A stretch of 12,107 nucleotides of DNA, taken from positions 1 through 12,107 of the forward strand of contig URBS01000065.1 of NCBI GenBank assembly GCA_900546085.1, read 5' to 3'. The stretch is from an uncultured Collinsella sp. (lineage in GTDB: Bacteria > Actinomycetota > Coriobacteriia > Coriobacteriales > Coriobacteriaceae). Each line of letters starts with the position of its first letter. Position 1 is the stretch's first letter. Shown here piece after piece: positions 4,893 through 12,107 of this stretch. The notes below the pieces were generated by a model, which saw only the letters and a program-made list of their open reading frames with translations, ran no database searches and had not been told where the DNA came from. A program made the position numbers and the translations under genes.

Positions 4893-6968
4893 CTAACGCA
4901 GGTACGCCTTTGCGTTGCCCAGGCTGTAGGCAATCGTCGAGCCGTTGTGCAGCAGTGACGACGCCTGCGGGGTAATCGCGCCGGTAATGCCCAGTGCCAA
5001 GAGCGCTGAGTTGGTGAGCATCACCTTAGAATAGGAGCTCGTCAGACGGTCGATGAGACCCTGACTCATGCGGCGCAGGCGCACGATCGCGGCAAGATCC
5101 GTATCGGTCAGGATGATATCGGCGACCTCCTTGGCAATGTCGCTTCCGCCGCCCATGGCCAACCCCACATCGGCCAAACCGAGCGCCGGCGAATCGTTGA
5201 CGCCGTCGCCCACCATGGCAACGTGGCGCCCCTCGCCCTTAATGCGCTCCACATACGCGTACTTGTCCTCGGGCAGCAGCTCGGCCTTAAACTCGTCGAC
5301 GCCCGCCTCTCGCGCAATGCGCTCGGCCGTGCGCTCGGAGTCGCCCGTGAGCATAACGACATGCTTGACGCCCAGCGCATGCAGGTCGGCGATTGCCTCG
5401 CGGACCCCGGGCTTGAGCGGGTCCTCGATACCGAGCACGCCGACGACCTTTCCATCGACCGCCAGATACAGCGGCGACAGGCCCTGCATCTGGGACTCGA
5501 TTTGCTCCTTAATGTCGGCCTCGAGCTGCGCGCTCTCGTCCTCAAACACAAAGTGTGCCGAGCCGATAATCGCGCGACGCCCTTCGATGGACGAAGCGAT
5601 GCCGTGCGCCACGATGTACTCGACGGCAGCATGGCGCTCGCGGTGCTCGAGCCCGCGCTCGCGTGCCGCATTGACCACGGCACGCGCCACCGGATGCGGA
5701 AAATGCTCCTCCAAGCAAGCGGAAAGGCGCAGGACCTCGTCCTCGCTCCAGCCATCGGTGGTGAGCACGCAGGCAAGACGCGGCTGCGCCTCGGTAAGCG
5801 TGCCGGTCTTGTCAAACACAATGGTGTCGGCCTTGGCAAACGACTCAAAGTACTTCGCGCCCTTGACCATGACGCCCATCTTGGCAGCATCGCTCATAGC
5901 GGTCATGACGGCAACGGAACCCGTGAGCTTGAGTGCGCACGAGTAGTCGACCATCAGTGCCGCCGAGGTCTTGATGAGGCTGCGGGTAGTAAGCGCAACC
6001 AGGCCCGCGAGCAGGAAGTTCCACGGGACGATCTTGTTGGCAAGGTCCTCCATATGCGACTGGCCCTCGGACTTGAGCGAGTCGGCCGTCTGCACGAGCG
6101 AGACGATTGAGCGCAGTTTGGTTTGCGCCGTATTGGCGCGCACGCGCACCAAGATGCCGCCGTCTTCCACGACGGTACCGGCGAACACGTCGTCGCCCAC
6201 GCTGCGCTCGACGGCCAGCGGCTCGCCGGTCAGGGTCGCCTGGTTGACCATAGCGCCCCCCTGCTCGACAACACCGTCGATGCAGATGGACATGCCGGTG
6301 CGCACGGCGACCAAGTCGCCGGGCTCGAGCTCGGTGGCGGCAACGCTTACCTCGGTGTCGCCGACGACCTTTTGCGCCTTGTCGGGCACATCGAGCAGCG
6401 AGTTGATGAGCTCGTTTTCGCTCATGGCGCGGGTGTAGTCCTCGAGCAGCTCGCCCACGTTGAGCAGGAACATTGTCTGGCCCGCGGTGTCGACATCACG
6501 CTTGACGAACGAAATGCCGATGGCCGAAGCGTCGAGCACGGGAACGGTCAGGCGCGGCTGTGCGAGCTCATGAAGGGCAGCGCGCAAAAATGCCATGTAA
6601 CCGGCCACGACAAACACCGCACGCAGAGGCGTCGGCAAGAACCAGCGACGTGCGTAATGGGCACCGATAAGTGTGGCAAGATCCATGACGAGCTTGTGCT
6701 TGCGTGGCTCAAGCTGCATCACGTAACCCGTCTTTGCGTCGGCAATGGCCTGAGCGTCGAGCGCACCGACGGCGGCCAGCACGGCATCGCGGCGCGACTC
6801 GTCGTATTCGAGTGCCATCTGGCCGATGCGGCCGTAGACGCGCACCTTGTGCACGCCGTCGATGTCGCCGCCAAGCTTAAGAAGTGCATCGAGATCGCTC
6901 TCTGGCACAGGACCCGCCAATTGAAGACGGGTCCTGCCGGGGATCTCGCTAATAATCGAGAATCTCAT
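4893..6968 (-). CDS. Heavy-metal-translocating P-type ATPase (P1B-like)
   Basis: Membrane pump of 691 residues that uses ATP to move metal ions. An N-terminal HMA-like domain (about 1-70) lacks CxxC but has PGRTRLQL. Membrane helices lie near 112-135, 142-160, 310-330 and 335-355, with a last pair near 648-690. Catalytic motifs are complete: TGEP (247-250, actuator), DKTGT with phospho-acceptor Asp386, HP (425-426), TGD (541-543) and GDGVND (587-592). The intramembrane site usually CPC is replaced by YSCA (342-345), a variant seen in CtpC-like and several Firmicutes pumps, so the metal cannot be assigned. The C-terminus has the conserved LHNGSTIAYSLGNAKAYL. The start ATG is 18 nt after the DUF6110 gene and has no strong binding site, implying translational coupling. 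The metal-box palindrome at 7341-7360 precedes the operon. Confidence 0.93.
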   Translation of the reverse strand: MRFSIISEIPGRTRLQLAGPVPESDLDALLKLGGDIDGVHKVRVYGRIGQMALEYDESRRDAVLAAVGALDAQAIADAKTGYVMQLEPRKHKLVMDLATLIGAHYARRWFLPTPLRAVFVVAGYMAFLRAALHELAQPRLTVPVLDASAIGISFVKRDVDTAGQTMFLLNVGELLEDYTRAMSENELINSLLDVPDKAQKVVGDTEVSVAATELEPGDLVAVRTGMSICIDGVVEQGGAMVNQATLTGEPLAVERSVGDDVFAGTVVEDGGILVRVRANTAQTKLRSIVSLVQTADSLKSEGQSHMEDLANKIVPWNFLLAGLVALTTRSLIKTSAALMVDYSCALKLTGSVAVMTAMSDAAKMGVMVKGAKYFESFAKADTIVFDKTGTLTEAQPRLACVLTTDGWSEDEVLRLSACLEEHFPHPVARAVVNAARERGLEHRERHAAVEYIVAHGIASSIEGRRAIIGSAHFVFEDESAQLEADIKEQIESQMQGLSPLYLAVDGKVVGVLGIEDPLKPGVREAIADLHALGVKHVVMLTGDSERTAERIAREAGVDEFKAELLPEDKYAYVERIKGEGRHVAMVGDGVNDSPALGLADVGLAMGGGSDIAKEVADIILTDTDLAAIVRLRRMSQGLIDRLTSSYSKVMLTNSALLALGITGAITPQASSLLHNGSTIAYSLGNAKAYLR

Positions 6969-6986
6969 AGTTTGTGCCTGGGAGCG

Positions 6987-7232
6987 TTACTCGGCTGCCT
7001 CGTCAGCAGCGGCCTCGCTCTGGGTGATATAAGCAGCCTCGGCAACCATGTCGTCGACATTAGCCTTGGCCTGCTCGACCATGTCCTGGTAGCCGTTCTT
7101 GATGCGCATACCGCACGCAATACCCTGCACGCAGGCATTCTTGACCGGAGCGCTGGTAAGCAGCTTGATGCCGGCCGTGCCAAGCAGAAAACCGCCACCG
7201 ACAAGCAGGGTATTGAACGTCGACTTCTTCAT
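6987..7232 (-). CDS. DUF6110 family small membrane-associated protein
   Basis: 81 residues. The start MKKSTFNTLLVGGGFLLGTAGIK is a short basic stretch followed by one hydrophobic helix (about 7-25), then two Cys (53 and 58 counted in the longer frame; here about 34 and 40, in NACVQGIACGMRIKNGY) and a helical acidic tail. This matches DUF6110, a family that often precedes metal P-type ATPases in anaerobes; its molecular job is unknown, and a partner or metal-delivery role is only inferred. The ATG at 7230-7232 is chosen over an upstream in-frame ATG because AAGGGAG precedes it, and because the upstream part would run through leader hairpins. It is the first gene of the ATPase operon. Confidence 0.8.
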   Translation of the reverse strand: MKKSTFNTLLVGGGFLLGTAGIKLLTSAPVKNACVQGIACGMRIKNGYQDMVEQAKANVDDMVAEAAYITQSEAAADEAAE

Positions 7233-7248
7233 GTTGCTTCTCCCTTTT

Positions 7249-7301
7249 GCCGCATTGGACGCGGCATGGTGCCTCAGCACCCGAGTAAACAAGTTTGCTC
7301 G
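7249..7301 (-). promoter_or_regulatory. Structured 5' leader of the DUF6110-ATPase operon
   Basis: Three consecutive hairpins can form in the leader: CGAGcAAAC-tt-GTTTaCTCG (7282-7301), GGTGC-TGAG-GCACC (7268-7281) and GCCGC-N7-GCGGC (7249-7265), the last just before the ribosome binding site. I recognise no known metal riboswitch in it. The series could affect translation of the first gene. Confidence 0.35.
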
Positions 7302-7323
7302 AGCACGCTTTTGAAATATCTCA

Positions 7324-7360
7324 ATTTTATCTAACTATCTAGGTCAGCCATGGCTAACCT
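7324..7360 (-). promoter_or_regulatory. Metal-box-like palindrome and -10 of the ATPase operon
   Basis: The 20-bp near-perfect palindrome at 7341-7360 reads AGGTTAGCCATGGCTGACCT on the minus strand (one mismatched pair). A -10-like TAAAAT follows at 7324-7329, and the palindrome covers the place of the -35, which is itself poor. The half-sites AGGTTAG/CTRACCT equal those of DtxR/IdeR boxes, but the spacer is CCATGG rather than one base. A closely similar site lies at 11066-11083. The position fits repression by a metalloregulator. Confidence 0.65.
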
Positions 7361-7402
7361 TTTGAAAATTAACGATGCGGAGTAACCGATTGTCAATGTG
7401 AG

Positions 7403-7419
7403 AAAGGGACTGTCCCTTT
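7403..7419 (-). terminator. Short hairpin AAAGGGAC-a-GTCCCTTT after the ABC operon
   Basis: Eight-base inverted arms start 9 nt past the second ABC gene's stop. The transcript continues CTCACATTG, with no real U run, so termination is uncertain. The motif may instead be a dispersed palindromic repeat. Confidence 0.4.
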
Positions 7420-7427
7420 GCCCCTTC

Positions 7428-9185
7428 TTACAACTGCCAGGTAGCTGCTTCCTTTTGCAGCGCCACCATGCGGGCGAATTCTCCACCTGCCGCCTTGAGC
7501 TGCGCCGGAGTGCCCTGCTCGGCTACCACACCATCCTTGAGCACAACGATCTTATCGGCATTTTCTACCGTGCGCATACGGTGGGCGATCACGATAACCG
7601 TCTTGCCTGCGAGCAGGCGGGAAAGCGCCTGCTGCACCACGGTCTCGTTCTCCACATCCAAACTCGCCGTCGCCTCGTCCAGCAACACGATCGGCGCGTC
7701 TTTGAGCAGCGCACGGGCGATAGAGATGCGCTGGCGCTCACCGCCGGACAGCTTGGAGCCGTTCTCGCCGATCATGGTGTTGTAGCCCTGCGGCATGCGG
7801 CTCACAAACTCGCCGCAGTTGGCGGCACGCGCAGCCGCAAGCACTTGCTCATCGGTGGCGCCACGACGCCCGAGGCGGATGTTTCCCATCACCGTGTCGT
7901 CAAAGAGCAGCACGTCTTGGAACACAATGGCGTAGTCGCGCAGCAGCACCTCGGGATCCACGCTCGCAACATCCACGCCGCCCACGGTGACCGTGCCCGC
8001 GGTGGCATCCCAAAAGCGCGCGGCCAGGCGGCTCACCGTGGACTTACCGGAGCCCGAAGGACCGACCAGTGCCGTGACCTCGCCTTCCTTGGCGGTAAAG
8101 CTCACATCGGTAAGAACTTTCTCGCCGGCGCGGCCGTCCTCGCCCGCACCATAGCCAAATGCCACGTGATCGAACACCACATCGTGGCCTACGGGCTCAA
8201 ACTGCTCGCTGCCCCGCGCCACGGGCTCTTCCATGATGGAACGCATGCGCTTGGCCGACGACTCGGCGGCAAACAGCTCGGACATCAGCATCAGCGCCTG
8301 ATCAAAGGGCGCATAGATGCGGCTCACCATAAGCAGGAAGGCAAACATCACCAAAAAGTCGACCTGGCCGGAGGCGACCATCGCAGCGCCCGTGACCAAC
8401 GTGGTGGCAATCCCCAGGCGCAGGATGGCAAAGGCGGAGTTGACCAAAAGCCCATTGGCGAGCTCGCCTTTGGTGGTCTCGCGCTCCTCGGCATCGATCA
8501 CGGCGTTGAGCCCCTCAAGATAATGAGCCTCCTGGTTGGTGGCGCGGATCTCGCGCACGCAGTCGAGCGTCTCCTGGATCGCCTCGGTAACCTTGACCTT
8601 CTCGGCGCGCACATGGTCGAACACCGGGGTCATGGGGCCGCGTGTCAGATACAGCACGGCAAAGGCCACGGGCACGCTCCAAAACGCCGCGATCGCCAGC
8701 TGCCAGCAAAAGAACAGCGACGCCACGAACACAATGGCGCTTGCGATGATGGCACCCCAAAGCTCTCCCAGCACGTGGCTGTAGGCGTGCTCCATGGCCT
8801 GGACGTCGCCCATGATGGTCTCGGTTAAATCGGCCAGATCACGACGGCCAAAAAACGACAGCGGCAGCTTGCGCAAGCGCTCGGCAATCTCCATACGCTG
8901 CTTGCCGCACTCCTCGTAAAAGATGCAGTAGGTGTAGTAATACTGCTGCCAGTTAGAGGCAAAGAGCAACACGAAAAAGACCAGGAGGCCGCCCACAATC
9001 GGCAGGGCATCCGGCAGGTCGGCACCGGTGGCGAGATGTTCGACAAAACCGGCCATGACCAGGAACAATAAGCCCATGCCGGCCATGGTAATGAGATTGG
9101 TGAGCGCGGTCCAGAAAATGCCGCGTTTTACGCCGGCGACGCCTTTATCGGATAGGAAGTACTTCTTTTGGAATGAGGCGAACAT
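7428..9185 (-). CDS. ABC transporter, fused permease/ATPase half-transporter (second subunit)
   Basis: 585 residues. N-terminal exporter-fold membrane domain (about 20-310) with six helices, e.g. 28-48, 60-78, 145-160, 164-180 and 250-290, then a C-terminal ATPase domain: Walker A GPSGSGKST (375-383), Q-loop Gln423, signature LSGGERQ (479-485), Walker B IVLLDE (499-504), switch His535. Nucleotide-site motifs are all intact. The segment PLSFFGRRDLADLTETIMGDV (108-128) matches half-transporters that work as pairs beside AraC regulators. Its ATG follows the stop of the partner gene directly (TAAATG), so expression is coupled one to one. A heterodimer with the gene at 9186-11012 is almost certain. 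The substrate is unknown; a YbtPQ-like siderophore importer is one candidate, a drug or peptide exporter another. Confidence 0.93.
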   Translation of the reverse strand: MFASFQKKYFLSDKGVAGVKRGIFWTALTNLITMAGMGLLFLVMAGFVEHLATGADLPDALPIVGGLLVFFVLLFASNWQQYYYTYCIFYEECGKQRMEIAERLRKLPLSFFGRRDLADLTETIMGDVQAMEHAYSHVLGELWGAIIASAIVFVASLFFCWQLAIAAFWSVPVAFAVLYLTRGPMTPVFDHVRAEKVKVTEAIQETLDCVREIRATNQEAHYLEGLNAVIDAEERETTKGELANGLLVNSAFAILRLGIATTLVTGAAMVASGQVDFLVMFAFLLMVSRIYAPFDQALMLMSELFAAESSAKRMRSIMEEPVARGSEQFEPVGHDVVFDHVAFGYGAGEDGRAGEKVLTDVSFTAKEGEVTALVGPSGSGKSTVSRLAARFWDATAGTVTVGGVDVASVDPEVLLRDYAIVFQDVLLFDDTVMGNIRLGRRGATDEQVLAAARAANCGEFVSRMPQGYNTMIGENGSKLSGGERQRISIARALLKDAPIVLLDEATASLDVENETVVQQALSRLLAGKTVIVIAHRMRTVENADKIVVLKDGVVAEQGTPAQLKAAGGEFARMVALQKEAATWQL

Positions 9186-11012
9186 TTAGGCCTCGCCTCC
9201 CTTCGTGACGGCGGCATCCGCGGTCGCTGCAGTGATTTTCCAGCTCGCGGCCTGTTCGTATTCGGCCCACATCTTGGCATACAGACCCTTTTGGGACAGT
9301 AACTCGGCATGGGTACCCGACTCCTGCACGCTGCCCTGGTTGAGCACCACGATTTGGTCTGCGCCCACTACAGTCGAGAGTCGGTGCGCGATCATAATGA
9401 CTGTGCGACCCGCCGCCAGCTTGCTAAAGGCACGCTGGATGAGCGCCTCGTTCTCGGGGTCGGCAAACGCTGTGGCCTCATCGAGCACCACGATAGGTGC
9501 GTCTTTAAGGATCGCGCGGGCGAGTGCCACGCGCTGCACCTCGCCGCCCGAAAGATATGCTCCGCCGGCACCGAGCATGGTATTGATGCCCTGTGGAAGC
9601 TTGGCCACAATGTCGTCGCACTGAGCTGCGGAGAGGGCCGCACGCACTTCGTCGTCAGTGGCCGTAGGCTTGGAAGCGCGCACGTTATCGGCAAGTGTTT
9701 GCCGGAACAGCTGGTTGGTCTGGAACACGAAGGCGACCTGGTCCATAAGCTCGTGCGGATCCATATCGCGAACGTCCACACCACCTACGAGCACTCGACC
9801 CGAGGAAACATCCCAAAAACGAGGAATCAGGCTTGCGCAGGTTGACTTGCCGCCGCCCGAAGGACCCACAAGCGCAAGGGCACTACCAGCGGGAACGCTG
9901 AAACTTACATGGCTAACGGCAGGTGCTTCGGCACCCTCGTACGTAAAGCTCACGTCCTCAAATCGCACGTCGCCGCCGGCAGGGTGCTTGGGTTGCGCGG
10001 GCACGGAGAGCCGCTTGGAATCCATGACGCTTCGAATGCGAGCCAGCGAATCGGCACTCATCTGAGAGGCCTCGCCCACAAACATGAGCTTGGTCATGGC
10101 CGTCGGTACCACGGCCGAAAATATCGCGTAAAACGTGAAGTTGGCCATAAAATGCGCGAAGTCCGTCTCGCCCGGCGCCAACAGCAACGCCACGGGCAAC
10201 AGGAATGTCACAAGACCATTGAGCGCGGTAAGGTTGAGTACCTGCGGACCTCGGCAAAACGTGCCCGCATAGCTTTGTGCCATGTCGGCGTATTCGGCGA
10301 TCGCGTCGTGGAACGCCTTAAAGGAGTAGACCGTCTGCTGAAACACCTTGACCACGGGAATGCCGCGTACGTATTCGGTACCGGTCTTGTTCATCTTGAC
10401 CAGCGCGCCCATGTAGGCCTTCATGAACTCGGCGCCCTTGCCGCTCATCATGGTGGCCATGGCGCCAAGCGAAATGGCCACCGAGATAAGGCATGCCGCG
10501 CCCAAGCGCCAATCGAGGGCGAAAAGCAGCACGAGCAGACCTGCGACCATGGCGGTGGCGCCGGCGATATCGGGTAGCATGTGCGCGAGCAGGGTCTCGG
10601 TGGAGGCGGCGCATCCGTCTACGATACGGCGCAGCTCACCGGTGGCGTGTGTGTCAAAGTAGCCAAGCGGCAGCTTAAGCAGGTGCTCGCTCGTAGTCTT
10701 GCGAATATTGGACGCGCAACGAAACGCGGATAGGTGTGTGCACATGAGCCCCACGAAATAAATCACGATGCTCACCAGGGCAAAACCGACGGCCCACCAA
10801 CCATACATCGCGATATCGCAGGCTTCGCTCCAGTTAGGTGCCACGGCGATCAGATCGCGCGCGACAAGCCAAATGCACACGTACGGGCCAAAGCTCAGCA
10901 GCTGCGAGAGCGCCGAGAGGGCCATGCCCAAATATGTTAGGAATTTACGGTCGCCGGCATATGCAAGCAGCTCGCCGATACCGCCGCCTTCCTTTTTTGA
11001 TCCCTTTGCCAT
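9186..11012 (-). CDS. ABC transporter, fused permease/ATPase half-transporter (first subunit)
   Basis: 608 residues. Membrane domain about 22-320 (helices near 25-48, 70-92, 150-168, 170-190, 262-280, 290-308), then an ATPase domain: Walker A GPSGGGKST (383-391), Gln431, signature YLSGGEVQR (486-494), Walker B IVVLDE (507-512) followed by ATAFADPENE, and switch His543. YVRGIPVVKVFQQT (214-227) and the ATAFADPENE D-loop region are features I associate with YbtPQ/IrtAB-like siderophore transporters; this is recognition, not a search. I chose the ATG at 11010-11012 (MAKGSKKEGGG) because AAAGGA precedes it; a longer in-frame opening from 11075 would run through the regulatory palindrome. First gene of the operon, divergent from the AraC-family gene. 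Confidence 0.93.
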   Translation of the reverse strand: MAKGSKKEGGGIGELLAYAGDRKFLTYLGMALSALSQLLSFGPYVCIWLVARDLIAVAPNWSEACDIAMYGWWAVGFALVSIVIYFVGLMCTHLSAFRCASNIRKTTSEHLLKLPLGYFDTHATGELRRIVDGCAASTETLLAHMLPDIAGATAMVAGLLVLLFALDWRLGAACLISVAISLGAMATMMSGKGAEFMKAYMGALVKMNKTGTEYVRGIPVVKVFQQTVYSFKAFHDAIAEYADMAQSYAGTFCRGPQVLNLTALNGLVTFLLPVALLLAPGETDFAHFMANFTFYAIFSAVVPTAMTKLMFVGEASQMSADSLARIRSVMDSKRLSVPAQPKHPAGGDVRFEDVSFTYEGAEAPAVSHVSFSVPAGSALALVGPSGGGKSTCASLIPRFWDVSSGRVLVGGVDVRDMDPHELMDQVAFVFQTNQLFRQTLADNVRASKPTATDDEVRAALSAAQCDDIVAKLPQGINTMLGAGGAYLSGGEVQRVALARAILKDAPIVVLDEATAFADPENEALIQRAFSKLAAGRTVIMIAHRLSTVVGADQIVVLNQGSVQESGTHAELLSQKGLYAKMWAEYEQAASWKITAATADAAVTKGGEA

Positions 11013-11031
11013 GAGATTCCTTTCTAACGGC

Positions 11032-11060
11032 TTGAGAGTTAACCGTAATGAACTTATCAT
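11032..11060 (+). promoter_or_regulatory. Promoter of the AraC-family regulator gene
   Basis: TTGAGA (11032-11037, 4 of 6), a 17-bp spacer and TATCAT (11055-11060, 5 of 6). The start would fall near 11067, inside the palindrome at 11066-11083, leaving a leader of about 60 nt before the TTG start. Confidence 0.6.
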
Positions 11061-11084
11061 TGATGTGTTAGCCATGGCTCACAA
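11056..11084 (-). promoter_or_regulatory. Promoter of the ABC transporter operon
   Basis: On the minus strand TTGTGA (11079-11084), a 17-bp spacer and AATGAT (11056-11061, 4 of 6). Its -10 overlaps the -10 of the divergent araC-family promoter, so the two promoters probably compete. Confidence 0.45.
11066..11083. promoter_or_regulatory. Metal-box-like palindrome in the divergent promoter region
   Basis: TGTTAGCCATGGCTCACA is an 18-bp palindrome with one mismatched pair. It shares the 13-base core GTTAGCCATGGCT with the site before the P-type ATPase operon. It covers the -35 and spacer of the ABC promoter and the start of the araC-family transcript, so one bound protein could control both directions. 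Confidence 0.6.
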
Positions 11085-11126
11085 TCGAGCCAGGCGTGGA
11101 CGTTTCTGCAAAGGAAAGGGACGCTT

Positions 11127-12056
11127 TTGCAAATACGGCGGGCAGCGACCGACATAACCGAGCTCTACGCACCGCAGTTTGAGCAGTTTGGCCTGGAGCT
11201 TACCGGCAAGGGCGCCGTCTTTACCGGCGAGGTGGCAAACGATCGGGCGCACGGACGCGCATGGATCATGCCTCTCTCCCCCGCCTGCATCGTTATGGAG
11301 CATTTCATTACCCCGATGCACGATATGTACCTGGCCGAATACACACCCGAACCGTACGCGTGCGTGAGCGAAGTCAGCGCGCCCACGCTCATGTGCATGC
11401 CCGAAGCCGGCATAACGCCTGCGAACCTTAAACCCCTGCATGGACCGTGGCCAAACAATGCCGTGTGCAGCTTTATCCAAGATAACTGTGGCGAGGAGTT
11501 AAGCCCACTGTTTGCAGGGCGGCTCTATCACTCGCGCTCGGTGCTCTTTTTGCCTGGATATTTTGACGAACTGGAGCACCGCTATCCCACCGAGTTCGCA
11601 GGGGTCTTTGAGGCGTTTGCCGAGCCATGGCACGAGGAGGCGACGTCTGCCATCTGCCACACGCTGCGTCAGATTAACGAGGAACGCGCCCGCACCGTAG
11701 GCGGACACGTCTATATGCAGGGCATCGTGGAGACCATGGTCGCGGAGCTCGCCTGTTCGCGCGCGGCCCACAAGCAGGCGCGGCAGGCGGCAGACACACG
11801 CGTCAGCATAACCATTGCCGAAGAAGCAACGGCAATGATTGAGCGCGCGCTCGACAAAGGCAGGCGTGTGGGTATCAACGAGGTGGCCGAGAGGCTCTAC
11901 ACAAGCCGCTCCAAGCTATGCGCCACCTTTAAGGCTCAAACTGGCGAGTCCCTGGGCGCCTACATTCGCAGACGCCGTATGGAGCGAGCACAGGACCTTT
12001 TGGCCGATAGCGCGCTCACGATAGCGCAGGTGGCAGAGCGTCTAGGCTACCCTCAG
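11127..12056 (+). CDS. AraC-family transcriptional regulator, C-terminus cut off
   Basis: 310 genuine codons are present. The N-terminal part (about 1-215) is a sensing domain I cannot name, rich in Cys and aromatic residues. The C-terminal AraC/XylS DNA-binding domain begins at about 228; its first helix-turn-helix is clear in INEVAERLYTSRSKLCATFKAQTGESLGAYIRRRRMERAQDLL, and the second starts at SALTIAQVAERLGYPQ, where the sequence stops. The rest of that motif (usually GFxxxSHFSRxFK-like) is lost to adapter sequence. The start is inferred as TTG at 11127-11129, seven bases past AAGGAAAGGG; no ATG or GTG lies in frame before stops at 11061-11063. Divergent from the ABC pair, which it probably controls, as YbtA does YbtPQ. 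Confidence 0.85.
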
Positions 12057-12107
12057 AGATCGGAAGAGCGTCGTGTAGGGAAAGAGTGTAGATCTCGGTG
12101 GTCGCCG
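12057..12107. other. Illumina adapter contamination at the contig end
   Basis: From AGATCGGAAGAGC at 12057 to the window end, all 51 bases match the reverse complement of the TruSeq universal adapter as I know it. In the araC frame it encodes RSEERRVGKECRSRWSP, a peptide known as an adapter artefact in protein databases. It is not genomic. Confidence 0.97.

Noticed and set aside
7249..7301. A known metal riboswitch (NiCo or yybP-ykoY type)
   Set aside because: The leader has simple consecutive hairpins, and I cannot find the conserved junction sequences of those classes.
5223..8828. Long rightward open frames (295, 403 and 476 codons) opposite the P-type ATPase and ABC genes
   Set aside because: Artefacts of GC-rich third positions in the real leftward genes; His/Arg/Gly-rich translations without domains.

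Overview
The window looks like a chromosomal contig end from a high-GC actinobacterium of the class Coriobacteriia, most likely Collinsella or a close relative. This rests on GC-rich third codon positions, the Actinobacteria-like ribosomal proteins, a one-piece tmRNA with encoded CCA, and a DUF6110/P-type ATPase pair. It is an inference from style and gene content, not from a search. The last 51 bases (12057-12107) are not genomic: they match an Illumina sequencing adapter, so the contig really ends at 12056.

Layout. 1-107 is the start of a leftward AhpD/carboxymuconolactone-decarboxylase-like gene with its own promoter and a palindromic operator candidate. 238-1261 is the leftward rplM-rpsI operon (L13, S9) with promoter, a 5'-terminal mRNA hairpin and a terminator-like hairpin. 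1325-2203 is a patatin-like phospholipase. 2204-2789 holds no gene but has four exact-length 62-bp tandem repeats built from alternating inverted motifs, a GC-rich structured element and the tmRNA terminator. 2790-3153 is tmRNA (ssrA). 3394-3828 is a rightward gene of unknown function. 3887-4822 is a RelB/DinJ-PIN toxin-antitoxin operon whose antitoxin is frameshifted at an A6 run. 4822-7360 is a metal P-type ATPase operon (DUF6110 protein plus ATPase). 7428-11012 is a two-gene heterodimeric ABC transporter operon. 11127-12056 is a divergent AraC-family regulator, cut off by the contig end.

How the parts relate. The most notable link is a near-perfect palindrome (half-sites AGGTTAG/CTAACCT around CCATGG) in front of the P-type ATPase operon and again in the araC/ABC divergent promoter region. 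The half-sites equal those of DtxR/IdeR iron boxes but are separated by six bases instead of one. This suggests that the ATPase and the ABC transporter belong to one metal-responsive regulon. The AraC plus paired ABC half-transporter arrangement resembles YbtA/YbtPQ-type siderophore uptake loci, so a joint role in iron or other metal homeostasis is a reasonable hypothesis. The substrates cannot be read from sequence.
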